Part shown: piece after piece, positions 44,050-52,617 of the stretch
Position numbering within the stretch: the stretch's first letter is position 1
How the letters are laid out: each line of letters starts with the position of its first letter
Assembly: GCF_039543825.1 (NCBI RefSeq)
Contig: NZ_BAABKM010000002.1
Coordinates: forward strand, 590,133-654,132
Reading direction: 5' to 3'
Origin: Nocardioides conyzicola
GTDB lineage: Bacteria; Actinomycetota; Actinomycetes; Propionibacteriales; Nocardioidaceae
DNA: 64,000 nucleotides
The notes under the pieces: model-generated
Databases searched by the model: none
What the model saw: only the letters and a program-made list of their open reading frames with translations
Told to the model about the DNA's origin: nothing
Position numbers and translations under genes: made by a program

Positions 44050-45177
44050 TCAGGCTCCTGCCTCGGCGAGCAGGCGCTCCATCAGCGGCTTGTGGTGGAA
44101 GAGGGTCTCGATGTCCTCGGGCCGCTCGATCTCACCGAAGTGGATCTGGCGGGCGCCGGTGCGCATGAAGACGATGCACCACTCGACGGCGTTGTAGACG
44201 TGGTACCAGTGCAGGTCGCCGAGCTTCACGCCCGCCATCTCCTCGTACGCCGCGACGACGTCGGCCTCGGCGAGGAAGTGCGGCATGCCGGGCAGCTCGA
44301 GCATCCCGGTGATGGTCTCGAAGACCTGGTGCGCGAAGAGGATCCAGCTGACGTCCAGCTCGCGCGGGCCGATCGCCGCCATCTCCCAGTCGAGCACCGC
44401 GACCGGCTCGAAGTCCTGGTACATCATGTTGCCGATCCGGGAGTCGCCCCAGACCAGCACGACCTCGTCGGTGGCGGGCAGGTGGGCCTCGAGCCAGTCG
44501 AGGCCGCGCTCGACGAGCGGGGAGCGGCCGATGTCCGGGACCGCGAAGTCGTACCAGGCGCGCACGTGGGCGAGGTTCTTCTCCAGCAGGGTGCTGCCGT
44601 CGTGGCGCGGCTCGAGGAACGCGAAGGTCGTCGCGGCGTCCGGGATCGCGTGCAGCTTGGCGAGCACCTCGACGCTCGACCGCTGCAGGCGGCCCTGGTC
44701 CTGGCGGGACGCGTCGTGCAGCCAGTTGTCGCCGAAGTTGTAGGGCAGCACGTCCTGCGGCACGACCCCGTCGATCCGGTCCATCAGGAAGAACGGCGTG
44801 CCGAGGACCTCCCCGGTGGGCTCCATCCAGCGCACGGCCGGCACGGGTACGTCGGTCTGCTCGCCGACGATCCGCATCACGTCGTACTGGTCCTGGAGGG
44901 CGTAGTCGGGGAAGACCGGCAGGTCCTCCGCGGCCGGGGCCACGCGCGCGACGTACTCCCCGAATCGCGCCTCGCCATCCTCGGTCCACGCCGCGTCGAG
45001 GATCAGCGTCTCCGACGACATGCCGTTGGTGTCGATGCCGCTGTGCAGCGTGACGACCGGGTTGGCCCCCTCGGGCAGCACCGTGGCCAGCCACTCGGCC
45101 AGGCGCGTGGGCAGCGTGCTCGGATCGCGGCTCGAACGCTGCATCTTCAGGTCTGCTGGCGGCGGCGCCTGCGTCAC
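44050..45177 (-). CDS. phosphotransferase-family (APH-like kinase) protein
   Basis: The 375-aa aminoglycoside-phosphotransferase-fold protein has LVWGDSRIGNMMYQD (the HGD catalytic loop with Trp replacing His, Asp and Asn kept) and VAVLDWEMAAIGPRELD (the metal-binding DxE/D motif). Such APH-like proteins often accompany acyl-CoA and steroid or terpenoid catabolic genes, where their substrate is unknown. GTG 45177 has GGGAGG 5 bp upstream and is preferred to ATG 45231, which would touch the operator region. It is the first gene of the three-gene operon. Confidence 0.82.
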   Translation of the reverse strand: MTQAPPPADLKMQRSSRDPSTLPTRLAEWLATVLPEGANPVVTLHSGIDTNGMSSETLILDAAWTEDGEARFGEYVARVAPAAEDLPVFPDYALQDQYDVMRIVGEQTDVPVPAVRWMEPTGEVLGTPFFLMDRIDGVVPQDVLPYNFGDNWLHDASRQDQGRLQRSSVEVLAKLHAIPDAATTFAFLEPRHDGSTLLEKNLAHVRAWYDFAVPDIGRSPLVERGLDWLEAHLPATDEVVLVWGDSRIGNMMYQDFEPVAVLDWEMAAIGPRELDVSWILFAHQVFETITGMLELPGMPHFLAEADVVAAYEEMAGVKLGDLHWYHVYNAVEWCIVFMRTGARQIHFGEIERPEDIETLFHHKPLMERLLAEAGA

Positions 45178-45234
45178 GTAACCCTCCCAGGTCTGGCATG
45201 TGACCTCGATCTCACACGCTCGGCCCAGCATCGG

Positions 45235-45248
45235 TGGAACGTGTTCTA
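45235..45248. promoter_or_regulatory. KstR/TetR-like operator before the phosphotransferase operon
   Basis: TGGAACGTGTTCTA matches TNNAACNNGTTNNA at every fixed position, the consensus reported for the steroid-catabolism repressor KstR. It lies 58 bp before GTG 45177 and shares an 11-bp core with the site at 34719. Other TetR regulators use similar palindromes. Confidence 0.55.
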
Positions 45249-45267
45249 GTTGTCAACGGCCGCGGGC

Positions 45268-45350
45268 GCGGGTTTCACCGGCTGGCCGCCGATCCCCGCA
45301 CGACACGCCGGCGGTGTCCGGCGTGTTCTGCGGGGTCTGGCTGACAACCC
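45268..45350 (+). repeat. 83-bp inverted repeat, left copy, flanking the AbiEi-type gene
   Basis: This segment is the inverted counterpart of 46423-46505, with identical length and about 65 matching bases. The outer 15 and inner 12 bases are the same. It is also internally near-palindromic (CCGCACGACACGCCGG against GTCCGGCGTGTTCTGCGG), so it could fold as a hairpin. Confidence 0.8.
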
Positions 45351-45460
45351 TCGGACCCAAGAAAAGCCACCTACCGCCCACAGGCTGGCGATGGACGCCG
45401 CCATCCACAGATGAGCGGGAGGGGTGGGATCAGCGCTGTCCATCCGGCGATCCCTTCCGC

Positions 45461-46417
45461 ATGACCTTGATTCCCTTCAGCAGCATCGATCTGCAACACG
45501 ACTTCGTCCTGATGACCCACGAACTCCTGGCGGCGGGGTACGACGACCGCGCCATCACCCGCATGGTCGGACGCGGCGATCTGCACCGCCTGCGACATGG
45601 CGCCTACACCTTCGGATCGCACTGGCGTGGGCTCGATCCGGTGGAACGCCGCAAGCTGGTCGCTCACGCGACGCTCCGGAGCGCGCGCTCCCCTGCCGCG
45701 CTCGCCGGGCCGAGCGCGGCAGACGTCCTCGGTGTGCCGGTGTGGGGGATGGGAGACGAGGTGCACCTGGCACGGCTCGACAGGAAGGCCGGGCGCCGAA
45801 CGGGCAGCAAGGTGCAGCACCGCGGAGCGATGCTCGTCGAGGACATCACTGTCCGTGGCGGGATACCGATCACGAGCGGCACTCGCACCGCGCTCGACAT
45901 GATCGCCCTCGCCGACGTGCCTCGCGCTCTGGTAACCGTCAACGGGCTGCTGCACGCTCGCGAGACGACCCCGGAGCTGCTCGAACGGCGAGCAGCCTCG
46001 ATGCGCTACGACCCGCACACACTCGAGTCCACGATCGTGCTCCGCCTCGCCGACGGGCGCTGCGAGTCGGCCGGCGAGTCCTTGTCCCTGCATCTGGTCT
46101 GGCGACAGCACCTGCCCAAGCCGGACCTGCAGGTGCTCATCCGCAACCGTTCCGGACGCGTCGTCGCGCGCGTCGACTTCGTGTGGCCTGCGCACGGGGT
46201 CTTCATGGAGTTCGACGGCAAGGAGAAGTACCACCGATATCGCCGACCCGGCGAGACGATCGAACAGGCGGTGCTTCGCGAGAAGCGTCGAGAAGAGCTG
46301 ATCTGCGGTCTGACCGGATGGCGGTGCATCCGCATCGTGTGGGCTGACCTCCACCACCCGGAGCGGACGGCCGCGCGCATCCTCGCGACTCTCCACGGGG
46401 AGCCCTGGGCGGCCTGA
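45461..46417 (+). CDS. AbiEi-type winged-helix protein with C-terminal PD-(D/E)XK-like nuclease region
   Basis: The 318-aa protein begins with an AbiEi antitoxin-like winged helix (MTHELLAAGYDDRAITRMVGRGDLHRLRHGAYT, about 16-50), followed by a middle domain. The C-terminal region has Asp239, then E-F-D-G-K (250-254), the layout of a Vsr/DUF559-type PD-(D/E)XK nuclease. No AbiEii-type toxin gene is adjacent, so it is probably not half of a classical type IV system. The flanking 83-bp inverted repeats are unusual. A stand-alone regulator, nuclease or defence role is possible. Confidence 0.75.
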   Translation: MTLIPFSSIDLQHDFVLMTHELLAAGYDDRAITRMVGRGDLHRLRHGAYTFGSHWRGLDPVERRKLVAHATLRSARSPAALAGPSAADVLGVPVWGMGDEVHLARLDRKAGRRTGSKVQHRGAMLVEDITVRGGIPITSGTRTALDMIALADVPRALVTVNGLLHARETTPELLERRAASMRYDPHTLESTIVLRLADGRCESAGESLSLHLVWRQHLPKPDLQVLIRNRSGRVVARVDFVWPAHGVFMEFDGKEKYHRYRRPGETIEQAVLREKRREELICGLTGWRCIRIVWADLHHPERTAARILATLHGEPWAA

Positions 46418-46422
46418 GCCAC

Positions 46423-46505
46423 GGGTTGTCAGCCGACCCCCGCACGACTCGCCGCCCGTCCTCTGCGTGTCGTGCGGGTTTCGGCGGCTGGCCGGTGAAA
46501 CCCGC
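46423..46505 (-). repeat. 83-bp inverted repeat, right copy, flanking the AbiEi-type gene
   Basis: The reverse complement of this segment aligns end to end with 45268-45350 without gaps. It starts 6 bp after the AbiEi-type stop and ends 12 bp before the glpD stop. It may double as a bidirectional terminator between the convergent genes. Confidence 0.8.
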
Positions 46506-46516
46506 AAACACGCCGC

Positions 46517-48253
46517 TCAGACGATGTCGGGGACCTTGACCCGGGCCTCGTCGGCCTCCTGGTCGGTGAGCTTGAGCTGCGACTGCCGCTCGGCCTCGAC
46601 GCGGCGGAGGTAGTGGTCGATCTCCTCGTCGGTACGGGCGGCGTCCCAGCCCAGCTCGGCGGCCATCAGGCGCGCCGCGGCGGGGGCGGCGGAGACGCCG
46701 CGGTCGAAGGTCTCGATGGAGATGCGGGTACGGCGGGTGAGGACGTCGTCGAGGTGGCGGGCGCCCTCGTGGGTGACGGCGTAGACCACCTCCGCGGCGA
46801 GGTAGTCCTCCGCACCCTCGAGAGGTACGCCGAGGGTCCGCCGCGACTCCACGAGCGTGAGCAGGTCGTCGACGAGGCCGCCGTACCGGCCCAGCAGGTG
46901 GTCGATCCGGGCGACGTGCAGTCCGGACCGCCTCGCCAGCAACACTCTCTGGTTCGCGCGCGTCTCCCAGTCAGCGGCTCCGAGCAACGGCACCCGGTCG
47001 GTGATCGAGTCGCGGATCGTGAGGTTGACCGTGGTCTTCAGCGAGTGGGCGGCGGCGTCGACGGCGTCGCGCCCCATCACGCGGTACGTCGTGAGCTTGC
47101 CGCCGGCGATCATCACGAGGCCGGGCACGGGGGTGACCACCGTGTGCTCCCGGGAGATGCGCGAGGTCGGCTCGGACTCCCCCGACAGCAGCGGCCGGAG
47201 CCCGGCGTACACGCCCTCGACGTCCTCGTGGTCGAGCGGCTCGCGCAGGATGGCGTTGACGTGCTCGAGGATGTAGTCGATGTCGGCCTTCGATGCCGCG
47301 GGGTGGGCCTTGTCGAGGCTCCACGGGGTGTCGGTGGTGCCAATGATCCAGTGCCGGCCCCAGGGGATCACGAAGAGCACCGACTTCTCGGTGCGGACGA
47401 TGAAGCCGGCCTCGGAGCGGATCCGGTCGCGCGGCACCACCAGGTGGATGCCCTTCGACGCCTGCACGTGCAGCGACCCGCGACCGCCGACCATCTCCTG
47501 GATCTCGTCGGTCCAGACGCCGGCGGCGTTGACCACTACCCGGGCGCGGATCTCGATCTCGGGGCTGTCCGGACCGGCCTCCAGGTCCCGGGCGCGTACG
47601 CCGACCACGCGCTCGCCCTCGCGCAGGAACCCGACCACCTGGACCCGGGTCGCCACGTGCGCGCCGTGGGCGGCGGCGGTGCGGGCGATGGTCAGCGCGA
47701 GCCGGGCGTCGTCGACCTGGCAGTCGTAGTACTTGATCGCGCCGGTGATCGTCTCGGTCTTGAAGTCGGGGGCGATCCGGGCGACCTGGCGCCGGAAGAG
47801 GTGCCGGTGCCGCGGCACCCCCATCTCGGACTTGCCGATCATCGCCATGCCGTCGTAGAGCGCGAGCCCGGCACCGACGTACGGGCGCTCCCAGCCGCGG
47901 TGGGTGAGCGGGTAGAGGAACGGCACCGGGCGCACCAGGTGCGGGGCCAGGCGGGTGAGCAGCAGGCCGCGCTCCTGCAGCGCCTCGCGGACCAGGCCGA
48001 AGTCGAGCATCTCGAGGTAGCGCAGCCCGCCGTGGATCAGCTTGCTGCTGCGGCTGCTGGTGCCGCTCGCGATGTCACGCTGCTCGAGGAGGCCGGTGCT
48101 CAGCCCCCGGGTGACCGCGTCCAGCGCGGTCCCGACGCCGACGATCCCACCGCCCACGACCAGCACGTCGAGCTCGCCCTGGCCGCCCAGGCCGGACATC
48201 GCCGCAAGGGCCTCGTCGCGGGCAGCCGGACCGAGCGTGCTGGAGCGGGTCAT
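46517..48253 (-). CDS. glpD: aerobic glycerol-3-phosphate dehydrogenase
   Basis: The 578-aa FAD enzyme oxidises glycerol-3-phosphate to dihydroxyacetone phosphate at the membrane and passes electrons to quinone. It has the FAD motif VVGGGIVGVGTALDAVTRGL (about 32-51), SGTSSRSSKLIHGGLRYLE, and the substrate-binding block HWIIGTTDTPW, plus a C-terminal helical domain. Length and motifs fit GlpD rather than GlpA. It is divergent from the CapA-like gene. No glpK or glpF is adjacent. Confidence 0.94.
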   Translation of the reverse strand: MTRSSTLGPAARDEALAAMSGLGGQGELDVLVVGGGIVGVGTALDAVTRGLSTGLLEQRDIASGTSSRSSKLIHGGLRYLEMLDFGLVREALQERGLLLTRLAPHLVRPVPFLYPLTHRGWERPYVGAGLALYDGMAMIGKSEMGVPRHRHLFRRQVARIAPDFKTETITGAIKYYDCQVDDARLALTIARTAAAHGAHVATRVQVVGFLREGERVVGVRARDLEAGPDSPEIEIRARVVVNAAGVWTDEIQEMVGGRGSLHVQASKGIHLVVPRDRIRSEAGFIVRTEKSVLFVIPWGRHWIIGTTDTPWSLDKAHPAASKADIDYILEHVNAILREPLDHEDVEGVYAGLRPLLSGESEPTSRISREHTVVTPVPGLVMIAGGKLTTYRVMGRDAVDAAAHSLKTTVNLTIRDSITDRVPLLGAADWETRANQRVLLARRSGLHVARIDHLLGRYGGLVDDLLTLVESRRTLGVPLEGAEDYLAAEVVYAVTHEGARHLDDVLTRRTRISIETFDRGVSAAPAAARLMAAELGWDAARTDEEIDHYLRRVEAERQSQLKLTDQEADEARVKVPDIV

Positions 48254-48325
48254 GCGAGCAGTCTTGCAAACGTCCATGTCCGGAATGTGTCCCGCGGACC
48301 TCGGCGCCGCGCCACACTTGCGCAC

Positions 48326-49504
48326 GTGAAGGACCGGCGCCGCCTGGCGATGGGGGGCGTCGCGGTCCTCGTGGCGCTCCTGTGCGCCGGCTGCTCCGAC
48401 GCCGCCGGCACCGTCGACGGCGGGAGCCGGGTGGTGGCGCCGTCGAACCCGTCCGGTCCCACCAGCCCGCCCCAGCCGGGACCGCGTACGGCGTCCGTCG
48501 TGATGGGCGGCGACCTGCTCTGGCACAACACGGTGTGGTTCAGCGCGGCGGAGGACCACGCCGGCACCGGCGCGGGTGACCGCTACGACTGGGACCCGAT
48601 GTTCGCGGCCGTGAAGCCGCTCGTGGAGTCGGCCGACGTCGCCCTGTGCCACGAGGAGGTGCCGTTCGCGGCACCCGGTCAGCACACGAGGAGCTACCCG
48701 GTGTTCGCCGCGCCGCGGTCGATCGCACCCTGGATCGCGAGCATGGGCTGGGACGCCTGCACCACCGCGTCCAACCACAGCTGGGACCAGGGCTTCGCCG
48801 GGGTGACCACCACCGCCGACCTCCTCGAGGCCCACGACATCCCGCACATCGGCACCTTCCGGACCCCCGCCGAGCGCGACGCGCCGGTCATCCTGACGAC
48901 GGACGCCGGCGTCCGGATCGCCGTCGTCGCCGCGACGTACGGCCTGAACGGCTTCGTCGTGCCGGACGACCAGTGGTGGGCGGTCTCCCAGACCACGGAG
49001 GTCCGCGATGATCTGCTCGACCAGGCCGCCCGGGCCCGGGCTGCGGGCGCCGACATCGTGATCGCCCACGTGCACTGGGGCACGGAGTACGACCACCACC
49101 CGAACGACGACCAGGTGGCTCTCGCCGACGCCCTCACCGCGTCCCCCGACGTCGACCTGGTGCTCGGCGAGCACGCCCACGTCGTCCAGCCGATCACGCG
49201 GATGCACGGCAAGTGGGTGGTCTACGGCCTCGGCAACATGGTGGCGCAGAACCAGGTCGAGCGGCCCGACGCCTACGAGGGCATCACGGTCGACGTCGAC
49301 TTCACCGAGCAGGCCGACGGCGGCTGGGTGGTCAGCCGCGCGGCGTACGTCCCGACCCAGTGGAACCACTACGCGCCGGGTCACCCGATCCGGATCGTCG
49401 ACGCCACCGGCGGCCACCTCGCCTCGATCCGCAGCGCCGTCGACGGCGTGGGCGGCAACCGTGGGCTGCACGAGGACCAGCTGTCTGGACCAGGTGCGGA
49501 CTGA
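48326..49504 (+). CDS. CapA-family (PGA synthesis-like) lipoprotein
   Basis: The 392-aa precursor has a basic N-terminus, a hydrophobic core and a lipobox-like L-C-A-G-C ending at Cys23. It is followed by a Pro/Ser-rich linker and a metallophosphoesterase-like CapA domain: SVVMGGDLLWH, CTTASNHSWDQG, DIVIAHVHWGTEY and DLVLGEHAHVVQP carry the Asp, Asn and His ligands. CapA-like proteins take part in poly-gamma-glutamate or other envelope metabolism, but no capBC is present, so the substrate is open. GTG 48326 is inferred from the signal peptide. Confidence 0.82.
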   Translation: MKDRRRLAMGGVAVLVALLCAGCSDAAGTVDGGSRVVAPSNPSGPTSPPQPGPRTASVVMGGDLLWHNTVWFSAAEDHAGTGAGDRYDWDPMFAAVKPLVESADVALCHEEVPFAAPGQHTRSYPVFAAPRSIAPWIASMGWDACTTASNHSWDQGFAGVTTTADLLEAHDIPHIGTFRTPAERDAPVILTTDAGVRIAVVAATYGLNGFVVPDDQWWAVSQTTEVRDDLLDQAARARAAGADIVIAHVHWGTEYDHHPNDDQVALADALTASPDVDLVLGEHAHVVQPITRMHGKWVVYGLGNMVAQNQVERPDAYEGITVDVDFTEQADGGWVVSRAAYVPTQWNHYAPGHPIRIVDATGGHLASIRSAVDGVGGNRGLHEDQLSGPGAD

Positions 49505-49516
49505 TCGCCTCTGCCC

Positions 49517-49542
49517 TGTCGGTCTCGGCGGCGGCGTGCGTC
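49517..49542 (+). promoter_or_regulatory. candidate ECF42-type promoter before the DGPF gene
   Basis: TGTCGG (49517-49522), a 16-base spacer and CGTC (49539-49542) resemble the TGTCGA and CG(A/T)C elements reported for ECF42 sigma factors. It lies 54 bp before the DGPF start and would make the operon autoregulated. Confidence 0.4.
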
Positions 49543-49595
49543 ATCCCTGCGTCAGGATGAGCACGAGGCTCATCCGCGGGCGCCAGGAGGCAGCG

Positions 49596-49946
49596 ATGGA
49601 GTACATGTTCCTGATCAACGTCGACGAGACCCAGGGGCCGCCCGGCGACCCGACCGCCGACGGGTTCGAGGAGATGATGGCGGGCTGGTTCGCCTACAAC
49701 CAGATGCTCACCGACGGCGGTCACTTCGTCGCCGGCGCCAGCCTGCAGCCGTCCGCGACGGCGACGGTGGTCCGCAACGACAGCGGCACGGTGACCGATG
49801 GGCCGTACGTCGAGACCAAGGAGCAGATCGGCGGCTTCTACGTCGTCAGCGCCGCCGACCTCGACGAGGCCCTGGCCCTGGCCGCCAAGATGCCGACCCA
49901 GGGCGCGATCGAGGTGCGCCCGGTCATGTTCCGTCCGGACGCGTGA
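49596..49946 (+). CDS. DGPF/YCII-domain protein
   Basis: The 116-aa protein has the YCII-related fold with T-D-G-P-Y-V-E-T-K-E-Q-I-G-G-F-Y-V-V (about 68-86), the DGPF-family hallmark. These proteins are genetically linked to ECF42 sigma factors in actinomycetes. Whether they are enzymes or sensors is unclear. ATG 49596 follows CAGGAGG, a strong ribosome site. Its stop overlaps the sigma-factor start (GTGA). Confidence 0.88.
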   Translation: MEYMFLINVDETQGPPGDPTADGFEEMMAGWFAYNQMLTDGGHFVAGASLQPSATATVVRNDSGTVTDGPYVETKEQIGGFYVVSAADLDEALALAAKMPTQGAIEVRPVMFRPDA

Positions 49947-51184
49947 GCGTCGAGGACGCACTCACCCGCCTGTCCCGCGAGGAGAGCGGCCGCGTGCTCG
50001 CCCTCCTCGCGGGCCGGCTCGGCGACCTCGACCTGGCCGACGAGGCCGTCCAGGACGCCCTGGTCGAGGCCGTGCGCACCTGGCCGACCCAGGGGGTCCC
50101 GGACAACCCCGCCGGCTGGCTGATGACGGTGGCGCGCCGCAAGGCACTCGACCGGATCCGGCGTACGACGTCCGCGCGCCGCCGGGTCACCGCGGCGGCG
50201 TACGACCTGCTCGAGGCGGTCGAGCCCGCGTCCGACCGCGGCCTGGTCGAGAAGGGAGCCGAGCAGATGGAGATCACCGACGAGCACCTGCGCCTGGTGC
50301 TGCTCTGCTGCCACCCCGCCCTCAACCAGGACGCCCAGGTGGCGCTGACGCTCCGGCTCGTCGGCGGGCTCAGCACCGCCGAGATCGCGGCGGCGTACGT
50401 CGTCCCGGAGGCCACCATCACCCAGCGGGTCGTGCGCGCCAAACGCAAGATCCGCGACGCCGCCATCCCGCTGAGCATCCCGGCCGCCCTCACCGAGCGG
50501 GTCGAGGCGTTGCTGACGGTCCTCTACCTGATCTTCAACGAGGGCTACCTGAGCCGTTCCTCCGCCGACCTGGTCCGGGTCGACCTCGCCGACGAGGCGA
50601 TCCGGCTGACCCGTCTGGCGCACGACCTGCTCCCCGACTCCGGCGAGGTCGGCGGCCTGCTCGCGCTCGAGCTCTACCAGCGCGCCCGCTTCGCGACCCG
50701 CGTCGACGGCGCCGGCGAGCTGGTGCTGCTGGAGCACCAGGACCGGACCCGCTGGGACCGCGACCAGATCGCCGAGGCCAACCGGGTCCTCGCCGCCGCC
50801 CTGGCGGACCGCACGCCCGGCACCTTCCGGCTGCAGGCCGTGATCGCCGCGCAGCACGCCAACGCCCGCACGTACGCCGACACCGACTGGCCCGCGATCG
50901 CGGCCGCCTACGCCCGACTGGACGAGCACACCGGGTCGGCCATCGTGCGGCTCAACCGGGCGGTCGCGGTCGCCGAGGCCGACGGCCCCCACGCCGGGCT
51001 GCGCCTGCTCGACACCGTCGAGGGTCTCGACGACTTCCATCTCCTGCACGCCACCCGCGCGGAGCTGCTCAGCCGCGCGGGCGATCCGGACGCGGCCCGG
51101 ACGGCGTTCGCCCGGGCCCGCTCGCTGACCGACAACCCCGCGGAGCAGCGCTTCCTCGACGGGCGGATTGCCGCGCAGCCGTAG
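49943..51184 (+). CDS. ECF42-group RNA polymerase sigma factor
   Basis: This 413-aa sigma factor has region 2 (DLADEAVQDALVEAVRTWPT, DNPAGWLMTVARRKALDRIR), region 4 (GGLSTAEIAAAYVVPEATIT) and a C-terminal extension of about 200 residues (DUF6596/TPR-like) with LYLIFNEGYLS, the hallmark of ECF42. The extension replaces an anti-sigma factor in this group. The DGPF gene upstream is the expected partner. Targets beyond itself cannot be read here. Confidence 0.92.
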   Translation: MSVEDALTRLSREESGRVLALLAGRLGDLDLADEAVQDALVEAVRTWPTQGVPDNPAGWLMTVARRKALDRIRRTTSARRRVTAAAYDLLEAVEPASDRGLVEKGAEQMEITDEHLRLVLLCCHPALNQDAQVALTLRLVGGLSTAEIAAAYVVPEATITQRVVRAKRKIRDAAIPLSIPAALTERVEALLTVLYLIFNEGYLSRSSADLVRVDLADEAIRLTRLAHDLLPDSGEVGGLLALELYQRARFATRVDGAGELVLLEHQDRTRWDRDQIAEANRVLAAALADRTPGTFRLQAVIAAQHANARTYADTDWPAIAAAYARLDEHTGSAIVRLNRAVAVAEADGPHAGLRLLDTVEGLDDFHLLHATRAELLSRAGDPDAARTAFARARSLTDNPAEQRFLDGRIAAQP

Positions 51185-51270
51185 TGCGGGGCCATGGCTC
51201 TGGTTTCGGGCATCGGCCCGCAGGGGTATATCGGGTCCACCAGACGTAGCCGAAGTCACGGGGGACTCAG

Positions 51271-52617
51271 ATGGCTCGCTCGGCGGATCCGGCACGCTTC
51301 GACCGGCGCACGCTCCTCGTGGGTGCGGGAGGCCTGGTCCTCACAGCCTGTTCGGGCGGCAGCGCCGGCGGCCCCGACGCCGAGGGCAAGAGCCCCTCAC
51401 CGAGTCCGACGGCCAGCGGGCCGATCATCCACGAGCAGGACGCCGGCACGGTCATCACCAAGGCCGACATCGACGACCTCGTCAGCCGGCTCGACGCCGC
51501 CGTCCAGAAGGCCGACGTCGACGCCCTGAAGGCCGTCGCGCCGTCGATCCGGCGACCCGTCTGGAAGCAGCGCCTCGACAACCTGGCGCGCTACCCGTTG
51601 GACGAGGTCGGCTTCGCGTTCGACGAGACCCTCGGGCGCCAGATCAACGCGAGCGGGGGTCGGCTCGAGGTGACGGCGTTCATGGCGCTCACCCACCAGA
51701 TCACCGGTGTCGACAGCCAGCCGGCGCTCCAGATCTACGGCGCGACGCTGGTCAAGGACGGGCCAGACGCCCCGGTGCAGATCTCCGAGATCGACAACCG
51801 GCCGGACGACAGCACGAGTCCCGCTCCGTGGGATCTGGCCAGCGAGTGGGAGGTCATCGAGGGCGACCACGCCATCGTGGTGGCCGTCCCCTCGGATGCC
51901 GCTCGGGTCCGCTCCTCCTTGGCCACCATCGACGCCGGGGTCGCGGCGGCGATGGAGGTGATCGCCCCGCCGGCGGGCGTCTCGAAGGCCTACTTCGCCT
52001 TCACCTCGCCTGACAGCCCGCTCTACAAGCAGGCGGACAACGACCAGCAGACCAAGGAGCGCGACGGGTTCGCGATGCGGGTCGGCTACATCGACCCGAA
52101 GGAGGCCACCAAGAGCGGCAAGGGCGCCACCTCGGCCTCGGCGTACGCCGGCGCCCGCCTGGTCCTCCACGCCGGCGCCTTCTCCTCCACCTCGCGCCTC
52201 CGCGAGGTCGCGATGCACGAGACCATCCACGGCCTCGCCTACCAGTGGGGCGACGCTGACACGTGGCCCACCGAGGGGCTCGCCACCTGGGGCGAGCTCG
52301 GGGGCGCTGCGGGGATCCGGGCGAACGGCTACTACAGCTCGCTGATCCGCTCGGGCTTCCCGGGCTTCCGCCAGCGGATGAGCGGGAGGGGCTTCTACGA
52401 CTACGACGTCTTCCACGACCCGGCGAGCGAGGCAGCCAACTACGCGTGCGCCGCCGGCGTCTACGGCTACCTCGAGTCGAGCGGCGGCCGCGCCGAGGCG
52501 CTGCGGTTCGCCAAGCTGGCCTACACCCACCCGACCGAGGAAGCCGTCACGCGCATCGGCTACCGGGACCAGAACGACCTCTTCGGGAAGGCGCAGCAGT
52601 GGGCCACCACGATCTGA
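51271..52617 (+). CDS. Tat-type lipoprotein with an HExxH-like metalloprotease motif
   Basis: The 448-aa precursor starts with twin arginines (F-D-R-R-T-L-L-V-G) and a lipobox LTAC at Cys27, indicating a membrane-anchored lipoprotein, possibly Tat-exported. The mature part has His316-Glu317-x-x-His320 (MHETIHG) and Glu335 fourteen residues on, a gluzincin-like zinc site. The rest is unrecognised. The stop overlaps the next lipoprotein gene by 19 bp, so the two are co-expressed, possibly as a protease and a propeller-type partner. Confidence 0.65.
   Translation: MARSADPARFDRRTLLVGAGGLVLTACSGGSAGGPDAEGKSPSPSPTASGPIIHEQDAGTVITKADIDDLVSRLDAAVQKADVDALKAVAPSIRRPVWKQRLDNLARYPLDEVGFAFDETLGRQINASGGRLEVTAFMALTHQITGVDSQPALQIYGATLVKDGPDAPVQISEIDNRPDDSTSPAPWDLASEWEVIEGDHAIVVAVPSDAARVRSSLATIDAGVAAAMEVIAPPAGVSKAYFAFTSPDSPLYKQADNDQQTKERDGFAMRVGYIDPKEATKSGKGATSASAYAGARLVLHAGAFSSTSRLREVAMHETIHGLAYQWGDADTWPTEGLATWGELGGAAGIRANGYYSSLIRSGFPGFRQRMSGRGFYDYDVFHDPASEAANYACAAGVYGYLESSGGRAEALRFAKLAYTHPTEEAVTRIGYRDQNDLFGKAQQWATTI

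Noticed and set aside
41033..44197. A long open frame on the plus strand opposite the aldehyde dehydrogenases and the lipocalin-like gene
   Set aside because: It has low-complexity composition (Asp/Arg/Val/Gly repeats) and no domain, and it runs across three real minus-strand genes.
45461..46417. A classical type IV (AbiEi/AbiEii) toxin-antitoxin pair
   Set aside because: No nucleotidyltransferase toxin gene is adjacent, and the convergent neighbour is glpD.
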